Positions 1 to 7,969 of a stretch of 64,000 nucleotides of DNA are shown here, piece by piece. Under the pieces are notes generated by a model, which was not told where the DNA came from, searched no databases, and was given only the letters and a program-made list of their open reading frames with translations. The position numbers and the translations under genes are program-made. The DNA comes from DATAOG01 sp963782885 (GTDB lineage Bacteria; Pseudomonadota; Alphaproteobacteria; Geminicoccales; Geminicoccaceae): the NCBI GenBank assembly GCA_963782885.1, contig CAWALL010000016.1, positions 186,001-250,000 of the forward strand, in the 5' to 3' direction. Numbering within the stretch: the stretch's first letter is position 1; each line of letters starts with the position of its first letter.

Positions 1-2
1 AC

Positions 3-149
3 TCTGCCCTACAAGCAGCCACTCGCACCGGCCTTGTCGTCGGGGCGTCCGGATGGGGAAAGCTCGTGTATGAGACCACTCCCTTGATGGAAGAGGTTAC
101 CTCGCTTGCTCCGTTCCGGGACGCTTTGGAGCAGGAGGGATGGTCATGA
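3..149 (+). CDS. Possible C-terminal end of an unidentified protein (partial)
   Basis: The reading frame is open from the window edge to a TGA at 147-149 and gives 48 residues ending in LEQEGWS, with a plausible residue mix (a GASGWGKLVYE stretch). No family could be recognised. Third-position GC is lower than in most neighbours, which would fit an accessory gene. It could also be a chance open frame, because only the end is visible. No terminator hairpin was found in the 118 bases before the next gene. Confidence 0.3.
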   Translation, partial: SALQAATRTGLVVGASGWGKLVYETTPLMEEVTSLAPFRDALEQEGWS

Positions 150-267
150 AGCAGGCCCGCGGCTCCCGTTCACCAAACCATGCGTCAGGTCGTGCTAAGG
201 CGGTCTCGTAGGCGGAGCGAGGATCGCATATCTACTCGGCAACAATGCATATTCGGAAAGGTAGCCG

Positions 268-498
268 ATGGGCCTCTTCATCTGCGACGACGGCGTCCGC
301 GAGCTGGCGGAACGGCTCGCCCGGTCGCGGCGCACGACCGTGGGCGAGGCGGTTCGGCATGCGCTCGAGCGGGCGCTCGCCGAGGATCGGGCGGAGCGGG
401 ACCGGAGCATCCGGGAGAGCTTGGCGCGGCTCGATGCGATGCCGCACTACGATTTCGACGAGAATGACATGTACGACGAGATCGGCGCGCCAAAGTAG
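268..498 (+). CDS. VapB-type antitoxin, first of two tandem copies
   Basis: A 76-residue antitoxin of the Rv0623/PSK transcription-factor type. These proteins bind the operon promoter through an N-terminal domain and neutralise a PIN-domain VapC RNase with the C-terminal tail. Visible features are an N-terminal MGLFICDD followed by RELAERLA and a TTVGEAVRHALERAL helix, then a charged linker and an acidic tail with NDMYDE. It lies 20 bases before a paralogous antitoxin and is probably cotranscribed with it and the VapC that follows. The start follows GAAAGGTAGCCG, a fair ribosome binding site. The family assignment rests on motif similarity only. Confidence 0.8.
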   Translation: MGLFICDDGVRELAERLARSRRTTVGEAVRHALERALAEDRAERDRSIRESLARLDAMPHYDFDENDMYDEIGAPK

Positions 499-518
499 GC
501 GCTCGACGGGAGCGCGAC

Positions 519-764
519 ATGGGCCTCTACATCCGCGACGACCGCGTTCGAGACATGGCCAAGCGTCTCGCCGAAGCGCGGCGGACGACGGTGACCGACG
601 CCGTCCGCCGGGCGATCGAGCGGGACCTGGCAGATGTGGATCAGGATCTGCAGGCCCGGAAGCGGCGCCTCGACGCCGCGCTGGCGCGGCTCGATGCCCT
701 GCCGCGCCGGCAGGTGACCTCCGACCACGATCTCTACGACGATCAGGGCAATCCGATCCTGTGA
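519..764 (+). CDS. VapB-type antitoxin, second tandem copy
   Basis: An 81-residue paralogue of the preceding antitoxin. The N-terminal third is nearly the same (MGLYIRDD, RDMAKRLAE, RRTTVTDAVRRAIERDL), while the linker is longer and the tail differs (HDLYDDQGNP). The stop codon overlaps the GTG start of the VapC gene (GTGA arrangement), so this copy is the one translationally coupled to the toxin. The two conserved amino termini suggest both proteins recognise the same operator, while the diverged tails suggest different affinity for the toxin or a toxin partner that has been lost. That last point is inference. Confidence 0.82.
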   Translation: MGLYIRDDRVRDMAKRLAEARRTTVTDAVRRAIERDLADVDQDLQARKRRLDAALARLDALPRRQVTSDHDLYDDQGNPIL

Positions 765-1162
765 TCCTGGTCGCCGACAGGTCGGCGCTGCTCGCGATCC
801 TACTCGGCGAGCCGGAGCGCGCCGACTTCGAGGAGTTCCTGCTGGCTCATGAGGTGAAGATCTCGGCCGGCACGCTGATCGAGACCCTGCGGGTCGTACA
901 GCTCGAAGTCGGACCTGAAGGCTTGGCCGGCGTCGATGAACTGCTGGCGTCGACCGGCGCCGAGATCGTGCCGGTCGGTGCCGATCAGGTCGCCACGGCC
1001 AGAGACGGCATGCTGCGGTTCGGTAAGGGTCGCGGAGAGGAGCCCGCGGTGTTGAACTTCGGCGATCTGTTCGCCTATGCGCTCGCGAAGCGCCTGGGGT
1101 TGCCGCTCTTGTACAAGGGCGGAGATTTCGCGCGGACGGATGTCGAGGCGGTGCGGCTCTGA
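761..1162 (+). CDS. VapC-type PIN-domain ribonuclease toxin
   Basis: A 133-residue PIN-domain protein. VapC toxins are Mg-dependent RNases that cut tRNA or rRNA and stop growth when the antitoxin is lost. The GTG start at 761 overlaps the antitoxin stop; no ATG is available nearby. Acidic residues expected in the PIN active site are visible: Asp in LVADRSALLAILLGEP, Glu in the TLIETLRVV helix, Asp in LNFGDLFAYALAK and Asp in KGGDFARTD. The FGKGRG and LNFGD blocks are typical of the VapC subgroup found with Rv0623-like antitoxins. Length is normal for the family, so the toxin looks intact. Confidence 0.85.
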   Translation: MILVADRSALLAILLGEPERADFEEFLLAHEVKISAGTLIETLRVVQLEVGPEGLAGVDELLASTGAEIVPVGADQVATARDGMLRFGKGRGEEPAVLNFGDLFAYALAKRLGLPLLYKGGDFARTDVEAVRL

Positions 1163-1236
1163 ACACGCAACGTTGATCGACCTCGGGCGCCGGCTGCGCT
1201 AGGCTCGGGCCAACGAACGAGAAGGAGGCATCTCGC

Positions 1237-2862
1237 ATGCTGCGCAAGCATCTGCTCGGAGCCACGCTGGCCCTGCTCCTGCCGGTGGCCGCGGGCGCCG
1301 CCCGCGCGGACGACATCAAGCAGGGTGGGAGCATGGTCGTCACCTACAAGGACGACGTCTCGACGCTCGATCCGGCGATCGGCTACGACTGGCAGAACTG
1401 GTCGATGATCAAGAGCCTGTTCGACGGCCTGATGGACTACGCCCCGGGCACGACCGACCTGGTGCCGGACCTCGCCGAGAGCTACGAGGTGGCACCCGAC
1501 GGCCTTTCCTACACCTTCAAGCTGCGCCAGGGCGTCAAGTTCCACAACGGCCGCGAGCTCACCGCCGACGACGTCAAATGGTCGATCGAACGCGCGGTGC
1601 GGCCCGAGACGCAGAGCCCGGGCCAGGGCTTCTTCACCATGATCGCGGGCTTCGAGGACGTGACCGCGGGCAAGGCCAAGGAACTGTCCGGGATCGAGGT
1701 GGTCGATCCCCATACCGTGCGCTTCACGCTGTCGCGCCCGGATGCCACCTTCCTCCACGTCATGGCCCTCAACTTCGGCTTCGCCGTTCCCAAGGAAGAG
1801 GTCGAAAAATACGGCCAGGACTTCGGCAAGCACCCGGTCGGCACCGGCGCCTACAAGATGACCGAGTGGACGCTTGGCCAGCGGGTCGTCTACGAGCGCA
1901 ACCCCGACTACTACAAGCCGGGGGTGCCCAAGCTCGACAAGATCACGTTCGAGATCGGCCAGGAGCCGCTCGTGGCCTTGCTGCGGCTGGAGCGGGGCGA
2001 GGTCGACATTCTCGGCGACGGCATCCCGCCGGCCAAGTTCCTCGAAGTCATGAACGATCCATCGCTCAAGCAGAACGTGATCAAGGGCGGCCAGCTGCAC
2101 ACGGGCTACGTCGCGATGAACGTCAAGCTCAAACCGTTCGACGACAAGCTCGTGCGCCAGGCGGTCAACCATGCGATCAACAAGGACCGGATCATCCGGA
2201 TCATCAACGGTCGGGCGGTGCCAGCGAACCAGCCGCTGCCGCCGGCGATGCCGGGCTACGCCAAGGACTACCAGGGCTACGCCTACGATCCGGCCAAGGC
2301 CAAGGCGCTGCTGGCGCAGGCGGGCCTGGCGAACGGCTTCGATACCGAGCTCTACGCGATGAACACCGACCCGAACCCGCGCATCGCGCAGGCGATCCAG
2401 CAGGACCTCGCCGAGGTCGGGATCCGCGCCGAGCTCAAGACGCTGGCGCAGGCGAACGTGATCGCGGCCGGCGGCGACGAGAAGGAGGCGCCGATGATCT
2501 GGTCGGGCGGCATGGCCTGGATCGCCGACTTTCCGGATCCCTCCGACTTCTACGGGCCGATCCTGGGCTGTGCGGGCGCGGTGCCGGGCGGCTGGAACTG
2601 GTCCTGGTACTGCAATCAGGAGCTCGACCAGCAGGCGGCCGCGGCGGATGCGATCACCGACCCGGCCAAGACCGACCAACGCCTCGAGGCCTGGCGCGAG
2701 ATCTTCCTCAAGATCATGGACGATGCGCCCTGGGCGCCGGTGTTCCACGAGCTGCGGTTCACGATGAAGGCCGACCGCCTCGGCGGGCCGGATGCGATCT
2801 TCGTCGACCCCGTGCACATCCCGGTCAACTACGACGTGGTGTATGCCAAAGATGCCCAGTGA
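1237..2862 (+). CDS. ABC transporter substrate-binding protein, family 5 (peptide/opine/nickel type)
   Basis: A 541-residue periplasmic solute-binding protein of the DppA/OppA family. A Sec signal peptide is clear (MLRKHLLGATLALLLP, cleavage near AARADD at residue 25). Family blocks follow: DDVSTLDPAIGYD, DLAESYEVAPDGLSYTFKLR, GVKFHNGRELTADDVKWS and GTGAYKMTEW. The ATG is preceded by AAGGAGG, 9 bases away. The gene overlaps the formamidase gene by 11 bases, so the two are cotranscribed and the ligand may be an amide or small peptide derivative. No permease or ATPase gene of this type is next to it, so it must borrow a transporter encoded elsewhere or act differently. Confidence 0.9.
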   Translation: MLRKHLLGATLALLLPVAAGAARADDIKQGGSMVVTYKDDVSTLDPAIGYDWQNWSMIKSLFDGLMDYAPGTTDLVPDLAESYEVAPDGLSYTFKLRQGVKFHNGRELTADDVKWSIERAVRPETQSPGQGFFTMIAGFEDVTAGKAKELSGIEVVDPHTVRFTLSRPDATFLHVMALNFGFAVPKEEVEKYGQDFGKHPVGTGAYKMTEWTLGQRVVYERNPDYYKPGVPKLDKITFEIGQEPLVALLRLERGEVDILGDGIPPAKFLEVMNDPSLKQNVIKGGQLHTGYVAMNVKLKPFDDKLVRQAVNHAINKDRIIRIINGRAVPANQPLPPAMPGYAKDYQGYAYDPAKAKALLAQAGLANGFDTELYAMNTDPNPRIAQAIQQDLAEVGIRAELKTLAQANVIAAGGDEKEAPMIWSGGMAWIADFPDPSDFYGPILGCAGAVPGGWNWSWYCNQELDQQAAAADAITDPAKTDQRLEAWREIFLKIMDDAPWAPVFHELRFTMKADRLGGPDAIFVDPVHIPVNYDVVYAKDAQ

Positions 2863-3808
2863 CCCGAAGCCCAACCCGAACCACACGATCCACCAGCACC
2901 GCCATCACTTCGGCTGGGACAACGCCAACCCGCCGGCGCTGCGGGTGGCGCCGGGCGAGACGGTCGCGTTCGAGACGGTCGACGCCTCGGGCGCGCAGCT
3001 CTCGCCGACCTCGACCGTGGCCGACGTCGCGGCGCTCGATTTCGGCAAGGTCAACCCGGTGACCGGCCCGGTCTGGGTCGAGGGCGCAAAGCCGGGCGAT
3101 GCGCTCAAGGTCACGGTCGAGGGCTTCGCGCCCTCGGGCTGGGGCTGGACCGCGAACATCCCGGGCTTCGGCCTGCTCGCCGACCAGTTCCCCGAGCCCG
3201 CGCTGCATTTGTGGAAGTACGACCCGGGCACGATGGCGCCCGCGATGTACGGGCCGGGCGGCAGAGTGCCGCTCAAGCCGTTCACCGGCGTGATCGGGAA
3301 CGCACCGGCCGAGCCCGGGCTGCACAGCATCGTGCCGCCGCGCTGGGTCGGCGGCAACATGGACATCCGCGACATCGCGGCCGGCACGATCCTCTACCTG
3401 CCTGTCGCGGTCGAAGGCGCCTTGTTCTCGGTCGGCGACTGCCACGCCGCCCAGGGCGACGGCGAGGTCTGCGGCACCGCGATCGAGAGCCCGATGGTCG
3501 TGACCCTGACGTTCGACCTGGTCAGGGGCGCCAACCTGAAGTCGCCGCGCCTGACCACGCCCGGGCCCGTCAGCCGCCACTTCGACGTCAAGGGCTACGA
3601 GGTCACGACCGGGATCGGTCCCGACCTGTTCGAGGGCGCGCGGGATGCGACCCGGGCGATGATCGACCTGCTCGCGGCCCGCCACGGCATGGCGCCGGTC
3701 GAGGCCTACATTCTCTGCAGCGCCTGCGCCGACCTGCACATCTCGGAGATCGTCGACCAGCCGAACTGGCTGGTTTCCTGCTACTTCCCGCGGGTCGTGC
3801 TCGAGTGA
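2852..3808 (+). CDS. Acetamidase/formamidase family hydrolase
   Basis: A 318-residue member of the FmdA/AmdA family, which hydrolyses formamide, acetamide and related amides to ammonia and the acid. The sequence covers the whole family, with HHFGWDN at the N-terminus, the GPVWVEGAKPGDALKV block, a FTGVIGNAP segment, the GGNMDIRDIAAGTILYLPV block, the FSVGDCHAAQGDGEVCGTAIE active-site region and a C-terminal CSACADL segment. The start at 2852 overlaps the upstream binding-protein gene; an in-frame ATG at 2843 is an alternative. Coupling with a binding protein suggests import and deamidation of one substrate, which is inference. Confidence 0.9.
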   Translation: MPSDPKPNPNHTIHQHRHHFGWDNANPPALRVAPGETVAFETVDASGAQLSPTSTVADVAALDFGKVNPVTGPVWVEGAKPGDALKVTVEGFAPSGWGWTANIPGFGLLADQFPEPALHLWKYDPGTMAPAMYGPGGRVPLKPFTGVIGNAPAEPGLHSIVPPRWVGGNMDIRDIAAGTILYLPVAVEGALFSVGDCHAAQGDGEVCGTAIESPMVVTLTFDLVRGANLKSPRLTTPGPVSRHFDVKGYEVTTGIGPDLFEGARDATRAMIDLLAARHGMAPVEAYILCSACADLHISEIVDQPNWLVSCYFPRVVLE

Positions 3809-4236
3809 GGCCGGCAGCGAAGTTCGGCAAAGGCATCGGCAGCCTCGCCCGACCGCCGGCGGGGTGATCGCCTATACCGGCTCGATCGGCCCTCCAGGTG
3901 ACGGAGCTCCAGCAACCGATTGGCGCTGGGCGCTTTGGCTGGGCAGCTTCTGAGTCCGATCGCATCGATGGAGCAGGATCGCACCGGTTAACCGAAAATT
4001 AACCGCTGATCGTTAACGCTTCGTTCCGGTGGTCCATGCGACCGTGGGACTCCGCCGCCGCCAATTGATGGGGATGGCCATCGCCTCGAGGCGTGGCAGA
4101 TCTTCGGATCGATCGGGATCGACTTCGGGCTGATTGATGCCATGCGCCGGGGGGGCGCATGATTTACCAATGGGTCGCGCATTCGAGAGCACAGGAAATT
4201 TGCCGATGGTTGCATCGAGAGCAAAGAAGTGGGGCG
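3809..4236. other. Intergenic stretch without a recognised gene
   Basis: These 428 bases lie between two converging transcription units (formamidase on plus, polyamine-type permeases on minus). Open frames here have no recognisable protein content. The one visible oddity is a short AT-rich patch at about 3987-4018 with three TTAAC repeats. No convincing terminator stem with a T-tract was found, and the ATPase gene expected for the neighbouring transporter is not here. Confidence 0.5.
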
Positions 4237-5025
4237 TCAATCCGGGCGGGCGGGGGTGAGGGTGGTGGCGACCAGCAGGCAGAGCGCGGTCGTGCCGGCG
4301 AGGATCAGGGTCACGAGCGCGTTGATGTCGGGGGTGAAGCCCAGGCGCATCATCGCCCAGAGCCGGATCGGCAGCGTGTTCTGGGTGCCGGTCACGAGCA
4401 GCGTGATCAGGGTCTCGTCGAACGAGAGGGCGAACGCGAGCAGCGCGGCCGAGAACACCGCGGTCGCGAGGTGGGGCAGGAGCACGTAGCGGAAGGTCTG
4501 GAAGCGGCTCGCGCCGAGGTCGAGCGAGGCCTCGATCAAAGATGGGCTCAGCGCCTGCAGGCGGGCGAGCAGGATGCGGTAGACCAGCGCCAGCACGAAC
4601 AGCGTGTGGCCGATCACGACCGTGATCAGCGAGCGCTCGATGTGCGCCTGGCGGAAGAAAATCAGGAGCGACAGCCCGGTCAGGATCGGCGGCATCAGGA
4701 ACGGCAGGAAAATCATCAGCTGCATCAATTCGCGCCCGCGGCCGCGCGAGCCCTGGTAGTGGAAGGCGAACAGCGTGCCCAGCACCAGCGCCGCCGCGAC
4801 CGCGGCAAGGCCCACGATCAGCGTGTTGCCGAGCGCCTCGATGATGCCCTGGTTCCTGAGCAGCAGCCCATAGGCCTCGAACGAGAAGCTGTCCCAAAGG
4901 ATCTCGCCGCGCCGCATCCGGATGAACGAGAACAGGATCGCGACGAACAGCGGGCCATAGAGCGCCAGCAGCACGATCAGCGCGACCCCGATCAGGACCA
5001 GGCGGGCCGGCCAGCGGAGCGTCAT
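4237..5025 (-). CDS. ABC transporter permease, spermidine/putrescine type (PotC-like)
   Basis: A 262-residue inner-membrane permease of the binding-protein-dependent type. Six hydrophobic segments are visible, beginning with ARLVLIGVALIVLLALYGP. The EAA loop that contacts the ATPase is at ASLDLGASRFQTFRYVLLP (about residues 166-184). The start overlaps the stop of the upstream permease gene by 4 bases, so the two permeases are translationally coupled. Together with the PotB-like and PotD-like proteins it forms an importer for polyamines or a similar small cation. Nothing downstream encodes the PotA-type ATPase. Confidence 0.88.
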   Translation of the reverse strand: MTLRWPARLVLIGVALIVLLALYGPLFVAILFSFIRMRRGEILWDSFSFEAYGLLLRNQGIIEALGNTLIVGLAAVAAALVLGTLFAFHYQGSRGRGRELMQLMIFLPFLMPPILTGLSLLIFFRQAHIERSLITVVIGHTLFVLALVYRILLARLQALSPSLIEASLDLGASRFQTFRYVLLPHLATAVFSAALLAFALSFDETLITLLVTGTQNTLPIRLWAMMRLGFTPDINALVTLILAGTTALCLLVATTLTPARPD

Positions 5026-5969
5026 CGGGCCGGCGCCGGCAGGCGGCCGATCCGGGCGGCGAGCGCGATCGCCGCCAGCACCGCGAGCAGAAGAAACACC
5101 GAGAGCGCCGCCCCGAACGGCCAGTTGAAGGCCATGCCGAACTGGCTGTAGATGATCCGGCCGAAGGTGAAGCCCTGCGGACCACCGACCATCTGCGGCG
5201 TCACGAAGTCGCCGATTGCGAGCACGAAAGTGAAGGACGCGCCGACCAAAGTCCCCTGCAGGCTGAGCGGCAGGATTACCCGGCGGAAGGTCTGGGCCGA
5301 GGTGGCGCCGAGGTCGGCGGACGCATCGAGCAGATTGCGTGGAATGCGTTCCAGGGCAATGAAAATCGGGAGAATCGCGAACGGCAGCAGGATCACGGCG
5401 AGCGTGATCAGGACTGCATTCAGGTTGAAGACCAGGACCGTCAGTGGCTGGTCGATGACACCGAGCCAGAGGAGAATGCGGTTCAGAAAACCGCGGCTGC
5501 CGAGGATGCTCCGGATCGCGTAGATCTTGATGATGTAGCTCATCAGGAGCGGCACCACGAACAACAGCGTCGCGATGTATTTGACCCGGCCGTGCAGGCT
5601 CGCGAGCAGAAAGGCGACCGGGTAGCCGAACAAAATGCTGAGCAGCGCGACCTCGAAAGCAAGCACTGCCGTGCGCAGGAACATCGGCAGATAGATCGCG
5701 TCGGCGAAGAAGCGGACATAGTTGGCGAGCGTCGGCTCGTAGATGATGGTGGCGCCGTCGACCCGGAACAAGCTGTAGCTGAGGAACGAGACCACCGGCA
5801 GGACGATGAAGATCAGCGGCAGGCCGTAGGCGAGCACCGCCAGAGCGACGCGCAGCAGGCGCTCACCGCGGAGCGCCGGGCGGGGGCCGGAGATCGATCG
5901 GGCGCCGGAGATCGATCGGGCGCCGGGCCCGACGATCTCCGGCCGCTCCGCCTGGTGGCCGTCCTGCAC
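5022..5969 (-). CDS. ABC transporter permease, spermidine/putrescine type (PotB-like)
   Basis: A 315-residue inner-membrane permease, the second half of the heterodimeric channel. The EAA loop reads ASADLGATSAQTFRRVILP, and six hydrophobic segments surround it. The first 35 residues are an unusual polar extension that contains a duplicated ARSISG hexapeptide produced by an 18-base tandem repeat (about 5887-5922). It follows the binding-protein gene by 5 bases and overlaps the PotC-like gene. If translation started later, the repeat would lie in the leader, but there is no better start codon before the first membrane segment. Confidence 0.88.
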   Translation of the reverse strand: MQDGHQAERPEIVGPGARSISGARSISGPRPALRGERLLRVALAVLAYGLPLIFIVLPVVSFLSYSLFRVDGATIIYEPTLANYVRFFADAIYLPMFLRTAVLAFEVALLSILFGYPVAFLLASLHGRVKYIATLLFVVPLLMSYIIKIYAIRSILGSRGFLNRILLWLGVIDQPLTVLVFNLNAVLITLAVILLPFAILPIFIALERIPRNLLDASADLGATSAQTFRRVILPLSLQGTLVGASFTFVLAIGDFVTPQMVGGPQGFTFGRIIYSQFGMAFNWPFGAALSVFLLLAVLAAIALAARIGRLPAPAR

Positions 5970-5974
5970 CCGTC

Positions 5975-7003
5975 TCAGGGCGTGGCCTTGACCTCGTTCC
6001 AGAGGTCGGCGCGCTTGGTCGGGTTCTCGACCGCCTCGAGCCAGACCAGCTTGTCGTCGGCGCCGGCGCTGGCGAACGGCGTCACGGTGTTGCCGAAGCC
6101 GGTGCGCTCGGACAAGGCACCGCTGATCTCGGGCTGGAGCGTGAAGTTGACCCAGGCCTCGGCCAGCTCCTTGTCGCGCACGCCCTTGGTCAGCGCCCAG
6201 GTGTCGAGCCAGGCGAGCGCGCCCTCCTTGGGATTGACGTACTCGATGTGGGCGCCGGCATCCTGCATCGCCTTGACCTGCTGCTGGCCGTAGTTGGCCC
6301 AGATCAGCGCGACGTCGTTGTTGTTGTAGAGCTGGAGCGCCTCGTCCGGCGTCGTATAGAAGGTGAGCACGTTGTGCTTGAGATCGATCAGCTTGGCCTT
6401 GATCTGCTCGAGCTGATCGTCGCTCAGGTGGAACGGATCGTCGATGCCCATCGTCAGGGCGGTGAACGAGAAGTTGTGCTCGCCGTTGTCGTAGGCCAGC
6501 ACGCGCCCCTGATATTTCGGATCCCAGAGGATGTCCATCGAGGTCGGCGGCGGGCTGACCTTGTCGACGTCGTAGATCAGGCCGATCGAATCGAAGGCGT
6601 AGGGGATCGCGTAGACCTTACCGTCGCGCATCACGCCGGTGACCTTGGACAGGTCCTGGAAGCGCGGCAGCGTTTTCTTCTGATTCGGAATCAGGCTGAG
6701 ATCGTGCGGCGTGACCAGCCCGGCGTCAACGTAGCGTTGCAGTTGTGCAGTGTTGATCGCGAAGACATCGAAGTCCTCGCCCTCGCTGCCCTTGATCTTG
6801 GCCCAGATCTCATCGTCGGTGCCGACGAAAACGACGCTGACGTCGGCATCGTACTGTTTCTCGAACGCCTGCACCCAGTCGGGGTCGGCATAGCCTTCCC
6901 AGGCCAGGACCCGGAGCTGCTTGGCCGCAAAGGCCGGCTGGCCGAAGGCGAGGACGGCCGCGAGGCCGACAAGCGCGGACAGGAGCCGCTTGGTCTCGAT
7001 CAT
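5975..7003 (-). CDS. Periplasmic binding protein, spermidine/putrescine type (PotD-like)
   Basis: A 342-residue extracellular solute-binding protein of family 1 (PotD/PotF group). A signal peptide ends near AFAAKQLRVLAWEGYADPD; the LAWEGY entry strand is typical of the group. Later blocks include FVGTDDEIWAKIKG, IPYAFDSIGLIYDVDKV and ALIWANYGQQ. Its ATG is preceded by GGGAGG 7 bases upstream. It is first in a three-gene unit with two permeases; the ATP-binding subunit that normally heads such operons is missing here. Ligand identity cannot be read from the sequence. Confidence 0.88.
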   Translation of the reverse strand: MIETKRLLSALVGLAAVLAFGQPAFAAKQLRVLAWEGYADPDWVQAFEKQYDADVSVVFVGTDDEIWAKIKGSEGEDFDVFAINTAQLQRYVDAGLVTPHDLSLIPNQKKTLPRFQDLSKVTGVMRDGKVYAIPYAFDSIGLIYDVDKVSPPPTSMDILWDPKYQGRVLAYDNGEHNFSFTALTMGIDDPFHLSDDQLEQIKAKLIDLKHNVLTFYTTPDEALQLYNNNDVALIWANYGQQQVKAMQDAGAHIEYVNPKEGALAWLDTWALTKGVRDKELAEAWVNFTLQPEISGALSERTGFGNTVTPFASAGADDKLVWLEAVENPTKRADLWNEVKATP

Positions 7004-7111
7004 GATGGTGCCTCCCTGGTTGCATGGCCGCGCGCGACCATCGGACGGGCCATGAGGCCGCGCGCGCCGGGGTCAGCCCCGGCGGGGCGCGCGGCAGGCC
7101 CAGGATGGCCG

Positions 7112-7882
7112 CTAAACCCAGCCGGCGTCCACGATGAAGTTCTGGGAAGTGCACATCCGGCTGTCGTCGGCGGCCAGGAACAGCACCATGCGGGCGATGT
7201 CGGGCGGGGTCAGGCGGCCCTTCAGGCACTGGCTGGCATCGATCAGCCGCTCGCCCTCGGGCGTCACCCAGAGCTCGAGCTGGCGCTCGGTCATGACCCA
7301 GCCGGGGACGACGCAGTTGACCCGGATGTTCTCCGGCCCGAGCTCGCGCGCGAGCCCGCGGGTCAGGCCATTGATCGCGGATTTGGCGGTGACGTAGGCG
7401 GCGCAGTCACCTTCGCCGATCATCCAGCTGACCGAGCCGAAGTTGATGATCGAGCCGCCGCCGGCATCGCGCATCTGCGGCCGGACCGCCTGGGCGGCGA
7501 AGAACTGGTGGCGCAGGTTGACCGCCATCCGGTCGTCCCAGTAGTCGACCGAGACGTCCTCGAGCCGGTGGCGATCGTCGTTGGCGGCGTTGTTGACCAG
7601 GACCCGGATCGGGCCGCCGGCAGCACCGGTTTCGGCGATCGCAGCGCGCAACGCCTCGATGTCACGCAGATCGCAGGCCATGAAGCGCGGTTTCGCGTGG
7701 CCCCGGGCGGCGATCGTCTCGAGCAGCGCGAGCGCGGCCGCCTCGGCGAGGTCGACGAACGTGACCCTGGCGCCCTGGGCGCAGAAATGCTCGACCAGGC
7801 TCGCGCCGATCCCGGAGCCGCCGCCGGTCACGAACACGACCCGGTCGCGCAGGCTCGGATAGCTGGCATCCTCGGGGTTCAT
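7112..7882 (-). CDS. Short-chain dehydrogenase/reductase (SDR)
   Basis: A 256-residue classical SDR, an NAD(P)-dependent oxidoreductase of unknown substrate. The nucleotide-binding motif is TGGGSGIG, followed by the NNAAN motif, the catalytic Ser in FGSVSW and the YVTAKSA block that gives the Tyr-x3-Lys pair. The start at 7882 is chosen because GGAGG lies 11 bases upstream; the open frame continues a further 27 codons but with unlikely residues. It stands 108 bases before the PotD-like gene on the same strand and may be cotranscribed with the transporter. Confidence 0.88.
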   Translation of the reverse strand: MNPEDASYPSLRDRVVFVTGGGSGIGASLVEHFCAQGARVTFVDLAEAAALALLETIAARGHAKPRFMACDLRDIEALRAAIAETGAAGGPIRVLVNNAANDDRHRLEDVSVDYWDDRMAVNLRHQFFAAQAVRPQMRDAGGGSIINFGSVSWMIGEGDCAAYVTAKSAINGLTRGLARELGPENIRVNCVVPGWVMTERQLELWVTPEGERLIDASQCLKGRLTPPDIARMVLFLAADDSRMCTSQNFIVDAGWV

Positions 7883-7969
7883 GCGCTGCCCAGCCTCCGT
7901 CTCCGCGCGGACGGTGCCAGCCGGCTCATCACCTGTCAATTCACCGGGGATCGCCGCGGGCACGCGTGG

